Below, in pieces: positions 21,960 through 32,448 of a stretch of DNA of 64,000 bases; the stretch's first letter is position 1; each line of letters opens with the position of its first letter. The notes beneath the pieces are model-generated. The model made no database searches, was not told the origin of the DNA, and was given only the letters and a program-made list of their open reading frames with translations. The stretch comes from Mauremys mutica. Its lineage: Eukaryota > Chordata > Testudines > Geoemydidae. The stretch spans positions 65,860,948 through 65,924,947 of the forward strand of contig NC_059082.1 in assembly GCF_020497125.1 (NCBI RefSeq), given 5' to 3'. The translations under genes were made by a program, and so were the position numbers.

Positions 21960-22060
21960 GATTCTGCTCCCTGTAAAACTGATGTAAATCTGGAGTAACT
22001 CCTTTGAAATCATTGGCATCATTCCAGATTTATGCTGGTGTGACTGAGAGCAAAAATTGT
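21960..22060. repeat. Short palindromic repeat (GATGTAAATCTGGAGTAAC type)
   Basis: GATTCTGCTCC...GATGTAAATCTGGAGTAACTCC is mirrored by ATTCCAGATTTATGCTGGTGTGACTGAGAGC. A recurring hairpin of amniote genomes; a half copy lies near 17060-17138. Confidence 0.55.
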
Positions 22061-22302
22061 CCTAAGGACTAGAATACATGAAGCCAGCTTCACTGAGCAA
22101 GAGACATTTGGTCTGCCTATAGGGAGGAGAAGTCGGGGCAGCTGGCCAGCATTTCGCTCCAAGAGTTGATGCCAGGTTAGTCAGCAAGCTCCCTTTGGCC
22201 ATCAGATGTCATAAAAGGTAGCCATTCCCTTTCCCTAGTGGGAAGTGTTAGGAGAGCCAGCTGGCTTCTCTTTCAGGAGATTCAAGAGCCACCCCACCCC
22301 CC

Positions 22303-22330
22303 CATCTCTCTCTCTATATATATATATATA
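22303..22330. repeat. (TC)n(TA)n simple repeat
   Basis: A short run of TCTCTC followed by about eight TA units. Ordinary microsatellite. Confidence 0.85.
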
Positions 22331-22808
22331 GTTGCTATAGCCCCTGGCTAGCTTCTTACTCCATGGCTGAGGTTACTTGCAGTGTGTGTATATATAAATC
22401 AGTTATACATCAATTTATATAGCCCTTACTTTATTTATATTAGGATATAATGTAACATATTACTCAGAAAAGTGGAACAAGAAAGGAAGACATCAAAAAT
22501 ATTCTGCTAAGTACAAATAGCTGTATAGTGCAAAATGTGAACATCAGACTATTCCCCAAATGTTCAATTACAGGCAGCTTCAAAGAAGGGAGAAACGCAT
22601 TTTTAGCAAATATATCACACTAGATTTATATTGTCTTTGCTTGGAGGCAGTCTGCTTTTCCACAGACATCAAACTCCTGTTGAAGGGACCATCAACCAGC
22701 AAAATGGAGCAAAAAAAAAAGGTACAAAAGTGTGAGGTGGAATGTCTCCAGCATGCACCTCTCTCCTTCTGGGAGACTGAGGGAGTGTCTTCACAGCAAC
22801 TCCCCATG
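22331..22808. other. Non-coding, nothing identified
   Basis: AT-rich with a poly-A patch near 22711. Short frames here have no domains. Confidence 0.45.
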
Positions 22809-22816
22809 GTCTAGGC

Positions 22817-23474
22817 CAGGGATGGGCAAACTTTTTAGCCCAAGGGCCACATCTGGGAAAAGAAACTGTATGGTGGGCAGTGAATGCTCTGAAAATTGGG
22901 GTTGGGATGCGGGAGCGGGTGCAGGCTCCGGCTGGGGGTGCGGGCTCTGGGGTGGGGCTGGGGATGAGGAGTTTGGGGTGTAAGAGGGTGCTCTGGGCTG
23001 GGACCAAGGGGTTTGGAGGGCAGGAGGGGGATCAGGACTGGGGCAGGAGTTGGAGCCTGGGGAGAGGCTCAGGGGTACAGGCTCTGGGCAGCGCTTACCT
23101 CAAGCAGCTTCCGGAAGCAGGGGCATGTCCCTTCTCTGGATCCTGTGCAGAGGCACAGCCAGGTAGCTCTGCACACTGCCCCATCCGCAGGCACCGCCTC
23201 TGCAGCTCCCACTGGAGTGCCAGAGGGGGGCCATGCCACTGCTTCCCGGAGCCGCATGGAGTGGCCCCTGACCCTGCTCCCCGGCTCAAGCGCTGGAGGG
23301 GAGGCATGCTGCGGCTTCCAGGAGCCACGTGGAGCAGCCCCCAACCCTGCTTCCTGGCTGGAGTGCCGAAGTGGGGCAAGCCCCAGACCCTGCTCCCCAG
23401 CGGGAGCTCGAGGGCCGGTTCAAAATGGCTGGTGGGCCGAATCCAGCCCATGAGCCATAGTTTGCCCACCGCTG
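22817..23474. mobile_element. GC-rich hAT-type MITE with 8-bp TSD
   Basis: The left end CAGGGATGGGCAAACTTTTT and right end TAGTTTGCCCACCGCTG are inverted repeats. A perfect 8-bp TSD GTCTAGGC flanks it (22809-22816, 23475-23482). The 658-bp interior is GC-rich, with repeated GGGTGCGGGCTCTGG-like and GCTTCCGGAAGCAG-like units and an inverted arrangement around 23200. The 215-, 146- and 124-codon frames on both strands are by-products of this composition. Confidence 0.9.
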
Positions 23475-23482
23475 GTCTAGGC

Positions 23483-23964
23483 TCTACAGTTCAGGGGATA
23501 TGTGAGTCAAGCAAAGAGGGTGGGTAACAGGGGTAGCTACTTTATTCACCATTCTCCCTGCTGAACTCAATGAAATTGCTAGGAAAACATCAGAGGTAAT
23601 GCTTCCACTTCCATTCCATGCTGTCTATACCCTTCAGGTGCACAGTGTAGGTTTAGCTGAGGTGAAATATAGTGAGCAGTGTGAAGAGACAATCCTATAT
23701 CATATATGTTGACCAACGGCTGAATTTTTCAATTCCACTACCCTGCTTTAAACACTGAGATTTTGAGGCTGAGGACCTGAAACTTTTTATTCTATTTTGT
23801 AGAGAATCTCAGATGCTTACTGACTTTTTTGTTTCCACTACTTGGCCCTTGTTCGACATTTATTGAAATAATCACCAGATAAACCAGAAGCAAGCACTGA
23901 TGTTAAAGGTAGTATTAGGAATGGACCTTATTGGTTGCTTATGGATGGGGGAAAAATCACTTTC
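23483..23964. other. Non-coding, nothing identified
   Basis: No repeat or exon recognised. Confidence 0.45.
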
Positions 23965-24059
23965 GAGTCCCAGGTTTCAGAGTGGTAGCCGTGTTAGTCT
24001 GTATCAGCAGAAAGAACGAGGAGTACATGTGGCACCTTAGAAACTAACACATTTATTTG

Positions 24060-24096
24060 GGCATAAGCTTTCGTGGGCTAAAGCCCACTTCATCAA
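24060..24096 (-). other. Hammerhead-ribozyme-like motif, inverted PLE end
   Basis: On the minus strand: TTGATGA, stem GTGGGC/GCCCAC with loop TTTA, then GAAA and AGC-TTAT-GCC. The first core C is replaced by T, so it is probably inactive. Confidence 0.45.
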
Positions 24097-24278
24097 ACAG
24101 TTGACAAGAAGGTGTGAGTAACAGTAGGGGGAAATAGTTTTTACTTTGTGTAGTTCTGCAGTACTCACCAGCAACCACACAACAAAAACACTATCCTTGC
24201 AACAAAGCCCATTGCCAACTCTGTCCACATATCTATTCAAGGGACACCATCATAGGACCTAATCGCATCAGCCGCACC

Positions 24279-24420
24279 ATGAGAGGCTCATTCACCTGCA
24301 CATCTACCAATGTGATATATGCCATCATGTGCCAGCAATGCCCCTCTGCCATGTACATTGGCCAAATCAGACAGTCTCTATGCAAAAGAATAAATAGACA
24401 CAAATCAGACATCAAGAATT
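24279..24420 (+). pseudogene. PLE GIY-YIG endonuclease fragment
   Basis: The frame reads VIYAIMCQQCPSAMYIGQ, then SLCKRINRHKSDIKN. IYAI stands for the GIY strand and MYIGQ for the YIG strand; CQQC is the Cys pair common in PLE nucleases; the arginine in CKRI is the usual catalytic Arg position, followed by the His of RHKSD. The glutamate-bearing C-terminal part (GEH in copy 2) is lost to frameshift after YNSRR. In intact PLEs this domain nicks the target for reverse transcription. The ATG at 24279 is internal. Confidence 0.8.
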
Positions 24421-24826
24421 ATAACAGTCGGAGAACACTTCAACCACCCTGCTCACTCAATTACAGATCTAAAAGTTGCAATTCTTCAACAACAAAAACT
24501 TCAAAAACAGACTCCAACGAGAAACTACAGAACTGGAATTAATTTGCAAACTGGACACCATTAAATTAGGCTTGAATAAGGACTGGGAGTGGATGGGTCA
24601 TTACACAAAGTAAAAACTATTTCCCCATGCTAATTTTCCCCCTACTGTTACACCTTTTTGTCAACTATTTGAAATGGGCCATCCTGCTTATCACTACAAA
24701 AAATTTTCTTCTCCTGCTGATAATAGCCCACCTTAATTGATTAGTCTCGTTAGAGTTGGTATGGCAACACCTATTTTTTCATGTTCTATATATATATCTT
24801 GCTACTGTATTTTCCATTGTATGCAT

Positions 24827-24863
24827 CTGATGAAGTGGGCTCTAGCCCACGAAAGCTTATGCC
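24827..24863 (+). other. Hammerhead-ribozyme-like motif in PLE 3' end
   Basis: CTGATGA (24827-24833) is followed by an extra A, a perfect 6-bp stem GTGGGC/GCCCAC with loop TCTA, then GAAA (24851-24854) and a short stem GC-TTAT-GC. This is the core order of a hammerhead (CUGANGA, stem II, GAAA, stem III). The base before the expected cleavage site is C instead of U and stem I is not evident, so activity of this copy is doubtful. Confidence 0.55.
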
Positions 24864-25080
24864 GAAATAAATGTGTTAGTCTCTAAGGTGCCACAAGTAC
24901 TCCTCGTTCTTTTAGAGTCCCCGTATCTTTCTCAATGAACATATCAAATTTCTTTCTTACTTGTATCAATGGAAAAAATGCCAAAACAATACTAGTAAGG
25001 ACATAAAAAAATCTCATTTGGTGGGTGGATGGAGGATCAGGAAACTAAGAGTGATTTGCCAGAAGTAACATGATACATAT

Positions 25081-25250
25081 AGGCCTGGTTCTCATTTACA
25101 TTAAGGTCCCTATACACCACACTGGCACTATAAAGAGGCCTTAAAAGGGGCCTCAGAGTAGCTGCTAATGTAATTTACACCTATTTTAAGACCACTCGGT
25201 GGTGCAATACTGGTGTAAACGGGGCTTAGTGTAAATGAGATTCAGGCCCC
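25081..25250. repeat. Palindromic MITE-like repeat, ~170 bp
   Basis: AGGCCTGGTTCTCATTTACA at the left is mirrored by TGTAAATGAGATTCAGGCCC at the right; CACCACACTGGCACTA pairs loosely with GCAATACTGGTGTAAAC. An almost full-length imperfect hairpin. Confidence 0.65.
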
Positions 25251-26449
25251 TATCTGTCTATTTACCTCTCACGAGTTGCTCCTGGCTTCCTAATTCTAAT
25301 TATTTGTGTTCCAGATTCATTATAGCTGCACTTGTCAAGTGAAGTTTGCTTCAGAATTTCTGTGGGTTTTTATTCTGGCTATATTTTCTCTGGACTGATC
25401 CTCGCAAGAAAGGTCTCAACTAGGGAATAACTTAACTTAAAAAAATCAATATAGCTATTTTCTTGGATCTAGCAAGAAAAACTCACATCAAAGTTCAGGA
25501 TTTGTATGTCATGGAGACTTCCTCAATCATTTAACTTTAAAAGGTTTTAATTTAACAAATGTAGATTAACAAGAAATAAGACCTCAACATAAGCTAATAC
25601 CTTTTTTCCCCTTCTAAATATTGGTTTCTATTAAAGAACCAATTCAGTGAAAATATTTTAGATTTTCTTCCACTCTAAATAGACAAGACCTCAGAAGCCC
25701 GAAATTTGACTTCTATACCCATCAAAAAGGAAATCAGGAGATTCTCTTTTTGAACTGAGCCTTCAGATGGTATCACAAACCTAGGGCCAATTTCTGGTCA
25801 ACACACAAAAGTGGTAACTGCAAACACACACATGATATTGCAGAGCTGATGGGGAAAAAAGCTGCAGAGCAGGAGTTGCTGGATGGGTGGGTATATATGT
25901 AATATGAGAGAATTCAGTACCTACTAGCCTTAACTAGTAACCTTACCCTTATAGATGCATAGGATTTTTTTATATTGTTATATTAATGTAATGAAATATT
26001 AATAAAATTTAAGTGCAACAGGTGGTTAAAATCTCTGTTTCTTTTTACATTTTAAGACCTTGTTGTCACTTGAAAGGCACAACATATGGATAAGGAAATT
26101 TAACTTCATCTGGTAAAAGAAGACTCCTAAGGCAATGCAGAAACATATGGATTTCTTGGTTCAACATGCTTATCCTTAATGTGAGTTTTACATAATATTT
26201 GCTATTCAGTGGTATCTTTTATTGATTGAGGGCTGAGTTGATTATTTCCCAGCAGTTGATTAAGCTAACATATTAGTCACTGGAGCAATTACTCATCAGT
26301 TTGGAAATGTATTCTCGCTCTTTCTCTCACACACACTGTTTTATAACTAGAGTGTCTGTGGTGACTTTCACCAAGAATTATTTCAAGGCAATTGTTCTGT
26401 TTTCAGGCTTTCATTATATTAAAGAGTAGAGGTTGAATTATGACTCAAG
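25251..26449. other. Non-coding, nothing identified
   Basis: AT-rich, with no exon or recognisable repeat. Confidence 0.45.
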
Positions 26450-26516
26450 GGCTGGATTCAGTGCCCACTGCAATGGAAAGACTCACACTGACTTCAATGG
26501 ACTTTGGACCAGGCTC
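26450..26516. repeat. Short palindromic repeat
   Basis: GGGCTGGATTCAGTGCCCAC ... GACTTCAATGGACTTTGGACCAGGCTCC. Same class as 151-216. Confidence 0.5.
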
Positions 26517-29384
26517 CAAGTGCATAGTTTTCATGTGGAAGAGGGGGTGCAGAAGCACATCGCTCCAACAGGCATTCGGGAGACACTATGTCAATCAGGC
26601 ACACAATGTTATGAAGCTCCTGGAGACTGAATTCACTTTTACAGGTGTGCAATATGCACTTCTTCTGTGCCCAAATGGCATGCATATCCCCAAGTTCTCC
26701 CCTCCAGTATCATCTTTGTACAGGTGGTAGTGATGGGGACAGTAATTTTGCAAGTCAATGGGAAAAGAAGCTGCACAGCAGAGAGACACAAAAATTGCAA
26801 GTGTGCCTTGCCCTCGCTTAGCGAACTAAGGCAGGTAAGGAGATATTCCTTGCACCCTCCCATTTTTATGCACTCATTCAGGCAACAAGCACATTCTTGC
26901 CCCCAAACTATAAATTAGCAATTCAATAATAAGAAACCAAGGTTCTTGGTTATAATTCATATAACTATTAAATTTGTTGCCTTGTGCATATTTCTTGCCC
27001 TCATGGATCATGTTACAGTTATTGTATCTTCCTTGAAACCAGCCTTAGTACTTAAAGCTTCTAGTGGGGATGAGATGTAATAATAGCTTTATATGCTTAA
27101 AGAGTGAAGCAATGTATGAGTGAAGAGGAAAAGAGCTTCTGTTGTTTGCTGTCAATACTGCCACTCTGAAAACAAGCATCTAATGTAGTGCGACACCTTC
27201 TCTGCCTTTTAGAACAGATAGCTTCTAAGTCTGCTGGTCGACTAATTCTCCTTTTGTGACAGAGTGGATTTAAGATACAGTGCAAGAAACAACTGCTGTC
27301 AGACAGGGTTATTATTTCAGTTAGATTAACATGGAAAAGCATCTAATTCTTGCTATCATCCAACACTCCTCACAACGCAGTAAAGTCTCATAGCTCCAAT
27401 TGTAACTTTTCTCCAACACTAAATCTATTTCCTCACTATGCTTGTTCTACAAAAAACAAATATAAAGCATTTAAATATGACAGGATCCTCCAAAGAACAA
27501 ACTGTAGATTCCAGAAAAGAGTGTGGATAAATTTCAGTAGTTAAAAATCTACAACTAGATTATTTTATTTTATAGTTGAGCCTAAGCTGTCTTAAAGTGG
27601 CCTTTTCCAAATATACATGACCATCTATCGTGGGGATACAAAATCTGGATTAATGAAGGAATGCTTCTTGAAAAATATCCCAGCACTTCCAAAGGCCTCC
27701 TACAACAATCCAAGTGCCTGGAGGTTGCACTGCCTCTATCTCATTGGTCTGCTTCCTCCAACCCACAGGAACCATCTATATTTTGTAATTTTGAAAAGAA
27801 TTCTTCCTCCTTTTGCTCCTTCCCTTCCTCAGACTCCCATTCACTTCCAGGATCCTCACATCTCTTTCTGAATTTTAGTGATCCTAATGTTACTTTGATA
27901 TAATTAACTCTCACAGACTGCATTGAAGCCCTCTTTATCTTCTGACTCAAAGGGAACTGGATGGGACTCACTGAAGATCATTGCTCCTTCCTATATATCT
28001 GAAGGGTCACAACTGAAGAATGTAAGGGACTCTCTATCCGATGGATCCTGGGGAGCGAGACTTCTGGGAAGCAGGAATCAGACGTTGATCTCTGGTGTGC
28101 CAATGCATGTTCGTATTTTAGTCAGATTCTCATATTTATACTTTGACTCCAGAACTTTTATTAGATCAGAGGACTGCAGCACCAAGCCACAACCCTTTTG
28201 TCAGGCATTCAGCTATGTAGCTTCTGTTTCTATCGGCCTGCCTTTTCACTATCCCCACTGCGCCAGTTGTAGGAACTGCAGCTCCTCTCTGCGGTTACGG
28301 CTCCTAACACTATTTCAAGCCATCCTGGACTTTACATCCTTTATTCTGGCTCCCTCTGCTGTTTCTCCCATCTTCCCCTGCTGCCCAGGTAAAAACAATT
28401 TGCCATTACCCACTTCCTTCCTTTGCCACTACATTTTACTAACTCATACACTTGAATATTCTGACAATAGTCCAGGAAATAATGGGTTAATTAATTTTAG
28501 CTATTGAAAATTTATCATAAGCATACAGAAAGTCTCTTCTTGAAAGGTATGCAGTGCAAAGCTTAATGCCCAGAACTTTCTTCAGGCATTCAGTTAAATC
28601 TCCTAGAAAGGAGACATAATTTAACATCAAGTGAACATATGTTGCAAGTTAAAATTACACAAAAAAGAAAAAAAGTTTAAACCAAGTAAGTACTGTGAAT
28701 TAGACACAGTCTGGAATACAGTATTGCAAAAAAACTTTGACTTCTTTACAATATAGTCCCAAAATAGTCTCTGTTAACAATCAGTTATTTAAGTATTTCA
28801 AAAGTATTTGCTCTAAATGAGCATTTCAAAGCCTAGTATATTGCTCGAAGCTTCATGGAAACATATTTTAGATTTGCTGAATATACAGTTTCTGTTTGAA
28901 ATTGTAGCAGCAGGAAAGTATTGTTCATATGAATGAAATGCACAGAACTATTACAAATTAGAACTGCATTTAAAAGAATTCAAACCTCAAAGGAAATTTT
29001 CCACTGTTAACCAAACATAAAGAACAAAACAATTATGAAACGACTGTTGATACACAGCTCTGAAAGTTTAATTCCAGAAGACAGAAAAACTCATAAAAAT
29101 TAATAAATGAAGGGGCAATGGAATTAGTGTCTGTTGCAGTTCTGGCCATCAATAAACATGCTTAAAGCCTAGCAGTGAAAGACCTTGTTATCATTATACT
29201 TCTCAAGCCTATATGCAGCAGTTATTCTTACTTGGCTAACCCTGAGGTAGCATCCAAAGTCAGTTTTAATATTCAGTGCATACTATCCAAATGTCAATTA
29301 CTATCATGGTTTGCAAATGCCAGTCTGAGCAAATAGCATTATTTTCTGGTGGTTGTTTCCTTTTTATTTACTTTTTCCATCATG
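26517..29384. other. Non-coding, one long unexplained frame
   Basis: Mostly AT-rich. A 194-codon open frame at 27923-28507 shows no domain I recognise; it has a C/T-rich second half and contains CCCAG|GTAAAA at 28383-28392, which resembles a splice donor. Without a homologue I treat it as chance. Flanking frames (26433-27903) are short and overlap on both strands. Confidence 0.4.
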
Positions 29385-30470
29385 GAAAGGGGACACACCC
29401 TCACTCTAGTAGAGAGGAGGGTATTGAGCTCCTCTGGGTCTAGTCAATGCTAACAAGGCGCACCTGTGAGGCCTGCTCTGCCTCAAGCTGGGGAGCTTAA
29501 AAAGGGAATACCTGCCACAGGAGAGGGTGGTGAACAGGAAGAAGACTGTTATAGTTCAGTGACTGCTGACACTAGACACAGATCAGCCAAGAGGGAGAAA
29601 GTTGTAGGCCTTGCTGCCCCTGAAACTGTATGGACCAGCTATAAGAGAGGGTGCCCTAAGAAGAGGGGCTAGAGGTAGATCCTAATTAAAGACACTGTAC
29701 CAACTGATAAGCCAAGCTCTAATGGGGTGACCCCAGAAGACCACCTAAGAGAAAGATCACCTTTGCCTTTTGTTCCTTTTACTCTGATGTCCCTCTCCCC
29801 GCAAGGGAAAGAGAGAGAAAAGTACCTTTCTTTTGTTTTTGTTTGGAGAACCCCGTGTATGCTACAAACAGGGGAAGGAGATTATAAACAGGGCCGGCTC
29901 CAGAGCCCAGCGGGGCAAGCGCCTGCCTGGGGCGGCCCTTTCCCGGGGGGGCGGCAGGCTGGGCCGGCGGACCTGCCGCAGTCATGCCTGCGGGAGGTCC
30001 ACTGGAGCCCCGGGAGCAGCGGACCTGCCGCAGGCATGACTGCGGAGGGGACGCTCGGCCGGCGGCTCCAGTGGACCTCCCGCAGGCATGACTGCGGACG
30101 GTTCGCTGGTCCCGCGGCTCGGCTGGACCTCCCGCAGGCATGCCTGCGGCAGCTCAACCAGAGCCGCCGGACCTGCGAACCGCCCGCAGCCGCGGGAGGT
30201 CCAGCCGAGCCGCGCGACCAGTGGACCCTCTGCAGTCATGCCCGCGGGAGGTCCGCTGCTCCCGCGGCTCGGGGGCGCCTCCCGGGCATGACTGCTTGGG
30301 GCGGCCAAAAACCTAGAGCCGCCCCTGATTATAAACAACTGGAATTGGGGTCTGGTGGGGACTCAGGGGAGCCCAACTCCAACCCTTCCTCCTCCCCCGC
30401 CCCCGTTGCAAGGTCTCAAACTGGCAGATTGATACAGTTCATCCAATTCCCACATCTACCTTAGGTTATA
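29385..30470 (+). mobile_element. Possible LTR-like repeat split by a MITE
   Basis: 29385-29888 and 30328-30470 read as one purine-rich unit interrupted by the hAT element between them. It has a TATA-like CTTAAAAAGGG near 29500. The style resembles retroviral or Gypsy LTRs, but neither ends nor TSD can be set. Weak call. Confidence 0.3.
29889..30327. mobile_element. GC-rich hAT-type MITE with internal repeats
   Basis: The left end CAGGGCCGGCTCCAGAGCC and right end CCTAGAGCCGCCCCTG are inverted repeats; a perfect 8-bp TSD ATTATAAA flanks it (29881-29888, 30328-30335). The interior is built of about eight copies, in both orientations, of a unit like GGACCTCCCGCAGGCATGAC with GACTGCGG variants, at intervals near 45-60 bp. 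Four overlapping frames of 67-245 codons are artefacts of this repeat. Confidence 0.88.
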
Positions 30471-31944
30471 CATTGGATGTCAAAGGAAACAGAAATGCTG
30501 CATAGAAAAAGAATTTTCCAAACTTTAGGTTTCATAGCAAAGAGGCTCCAGTAGATAAAACCAAGGAGTTTTAAGGAATTTTCAACAGAAACAAGTTAGC
30601 CCCATATTCATTCAGTTATGTTCTTGCTAACTGCTTCAATTTGGAATCAAAACCTCTAATGACTGTATGGTCTCTTAGAAAAGCACACTTTCCCGAAGAA
30701 AGGGAATGAGTTGTCTTTTGTGTACTGCAGTCAGCTGTGGACAATATTTCTTTCACTAGTTTTGATTAATATGCCATTGCATTCAGCTAAAATTAATGGA
30801 CTGTGAAGGATATTTGGATGTCTCTCCTATTTCAAAGCAAGAGTGTTAAGAATTTAAATAAACATGACATAGACTGCCTATTTTATCAGGGTCTAATTAC
30901 CTATTTCTTCCATTTTTAAATCTGATTTTAATTTCATACTAGTGGACTGGCTTGCAGCTTTTGGACTCAGGTCATGGTAATCCACTGCAACTACATTATT
31001 TCAACAAGTAATGAAAACTTATGCTAGTTTAGGTGATCACATTTGTATTAACTGCCAGATGACACAAGAGATAAGCATGACCACTGTAAGATGCTTTATA
31101 GATGGTGTTAAAAAAGGCATGTTTACTGTAATGATATCATTGAAGGCAGTCATAAGAAACTAAAAAAAACCCGCAAAAGCAAAGATCAGATTTTAAAAAG
31201 CACTTGAAAAACTGAAATGAAGTAAGAAAATCTTTAGATTCTTGAAGAAAGTTATAGTTTTTGTCAGTCGTGTTAAATTAGAAGGAAACTCTTAATGGCA
31301 AATAAGGAAACATAAGCCTGAGACTATTTTAGGCTTTACTTTGTGTTTCCTGTGTGTATTTTAGCTAAAATATCTGTCTTTTGAAATCATCTACAATGTA
31401 ATCCCCATTAATTACAGGCAAAACTACACTGCCAGCTAGAGAGAGATAAATTCAGTCAATGAGTAGGAAGTAATTCCAGCAATTGTTTCTAACTTTCTTG
31501 AGCTACAGAAATGTTGTGCCCCTACTGATTTTAAGTGGCAAATCCTAACATGCTATTAATTAGAAACAACTGGATACAATTCCTTTTGTAGCCCCAATTA
31601 ACAGAAAAATGTGATATACATAATCTCCCACCACCTTTATCCCCCTGTTCAGACCTACATTAGCTCATGGAATCATTTTAGTCATAAGCAACTGGATGAC
31701 TGAAGGGATTGGTAATGAGATATGAATCTTTCCATTTCTTGGTCAGTGGTATGAAGCTGACCCACGCAGACAGTGAGCAAAAGTCATTCCCATCTGATGG
31801 TTATTCACTGGTATATATGACTTGAATAGGCAGTCTCAGATCAGTTCTTGTTAGGCAAACTTTGACATTGAAAAAAGGAAACAAAAAACCACGTGGGGCA
31901 TGAAATGTCATCCTTTTTGGAAGTCTCAGCAGAGATTTATAGAC
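30471..31944. other. Non-coding, nothing identified
   Basis: AT-rich. No exon or known repeat recognised. Confidence 0.45.
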
Positions 31945-31947
31945 TAA

Positions 31948-32233
31948 GGCTTTGGCTACACTTACACTTCAAAGCGCTGCCGCGGTAGCGCTGCCGCGGC
32001 AGCGCTTTGAAGCGCTAAGTGTAGTCAAAGCACCAGCGCTGGGAGAGAGCTCTCCCAGCGCTGTCCGTACTCCACCTCCCTGTGGGGAATAACGGACAGC
32101 GCTGGGAGCCGCGCTCCCAGCGCTGGGGCTTTGACCACACTGGCGCTTTGCAGCGCCGCAATTTGCAGCGCTGGAGAGGGTGTGTTTTCACACCCTGCTG
32201 CAGCGCTGCAAATTTGTAAGTGTAGCCAAGCCC
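31948..32233. mobile_element. Harbinger-type MITE rich in AGCGCT
   Basis: GGCTTTGGCTACACTTACA at the left is mirrored by TGTAAGTGTAGCCAAGCCC at the right, with TAA on both sides (31945-31947, 32234-32236), as for PIF/Harbinger elements. The inside is a chain of hairpins based on AGCGCT/GCGCTG: GCGCTGGGAGAGAGCTCTCC near 32035 is fully palindromic with what follows, and others are centred near 32000, 32112 and 32180. The minus-strand frame at 32015-32266 is an artefact. Confidence 0.85.
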
Positions 32234-32236
32234 TAA

Positions 32237-32448
32237 AGGCTCGTCTTCACTACCAGAGTGAGTCAACCTAAGTTATGCTACTCCAGCTACATGAACAATG
32301 TAGTTGGAATTGACATAGCTTAGGTCGATTTCACTGTGCTGTGTCGATGGGAGATGCTCTCCAGTCAACTTAGCTTACTCTTCTCAGGGACCTGGAGTAC
32401 TGGAGTTGATCAGAGAGTTTTCTGCCGTCGATTTAGTGGGTCTTCACT
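32237..32448. mobile_element. Harbinger-type MITE, truncated
   Basis: AGGCTCGTCTTCACTACC start, TCAACCTAAGTTATGCTACT and ACATAGCTTAGGTCGATTTC as an internal inverted pair, and CGATTTAGTGGGTCTTCACT near the right end. It abuts the previous MITE, sharing the TAA at 32234-32236. The right terminus is missing. Confidence 0.6.

Larger units (their letters stand above)
23972..24914 (+). mobile_element. Penelope-like element, copy 1, 5'-truncated
   Basis: A Penelope-like retroelement (PLE) keeping its GIY-YIG endonuclease region and 3' end on the plus strand, flanked by the 7-bp repeat GAGTCCC (23965-23971, 24915-24921). The first ~130 bp are in the opposite orientation: an inverted copy of the 3' end plus an extra tail (GGTAGCCGTGTTAGTCTG at 23986). 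The 3' end has a hammerhead-like motif (24827-24863) and closes with GGTGCCACAAGTACTCCTCG. The reverse transcriptase is lost. PLEs combine RT with a GIY-YIG nuclease and often show such inverted 5' structures. Confidence 0.8.

Noticed and set aside
22880..23527. 215-codon frame and its minus-strand counterparts
   Set aside because: Wholly due to the GC-rich MITE interior at 22817-23474; open on both strands, low complexity.
29727..30464. 245-codon open frame, the longest in the window
   Set aside because: It runs through the bidirectional GC-rich repeats of a hAT MITE, overlaps long frames on the opposite strand, and crosses both TSDs. No domain.
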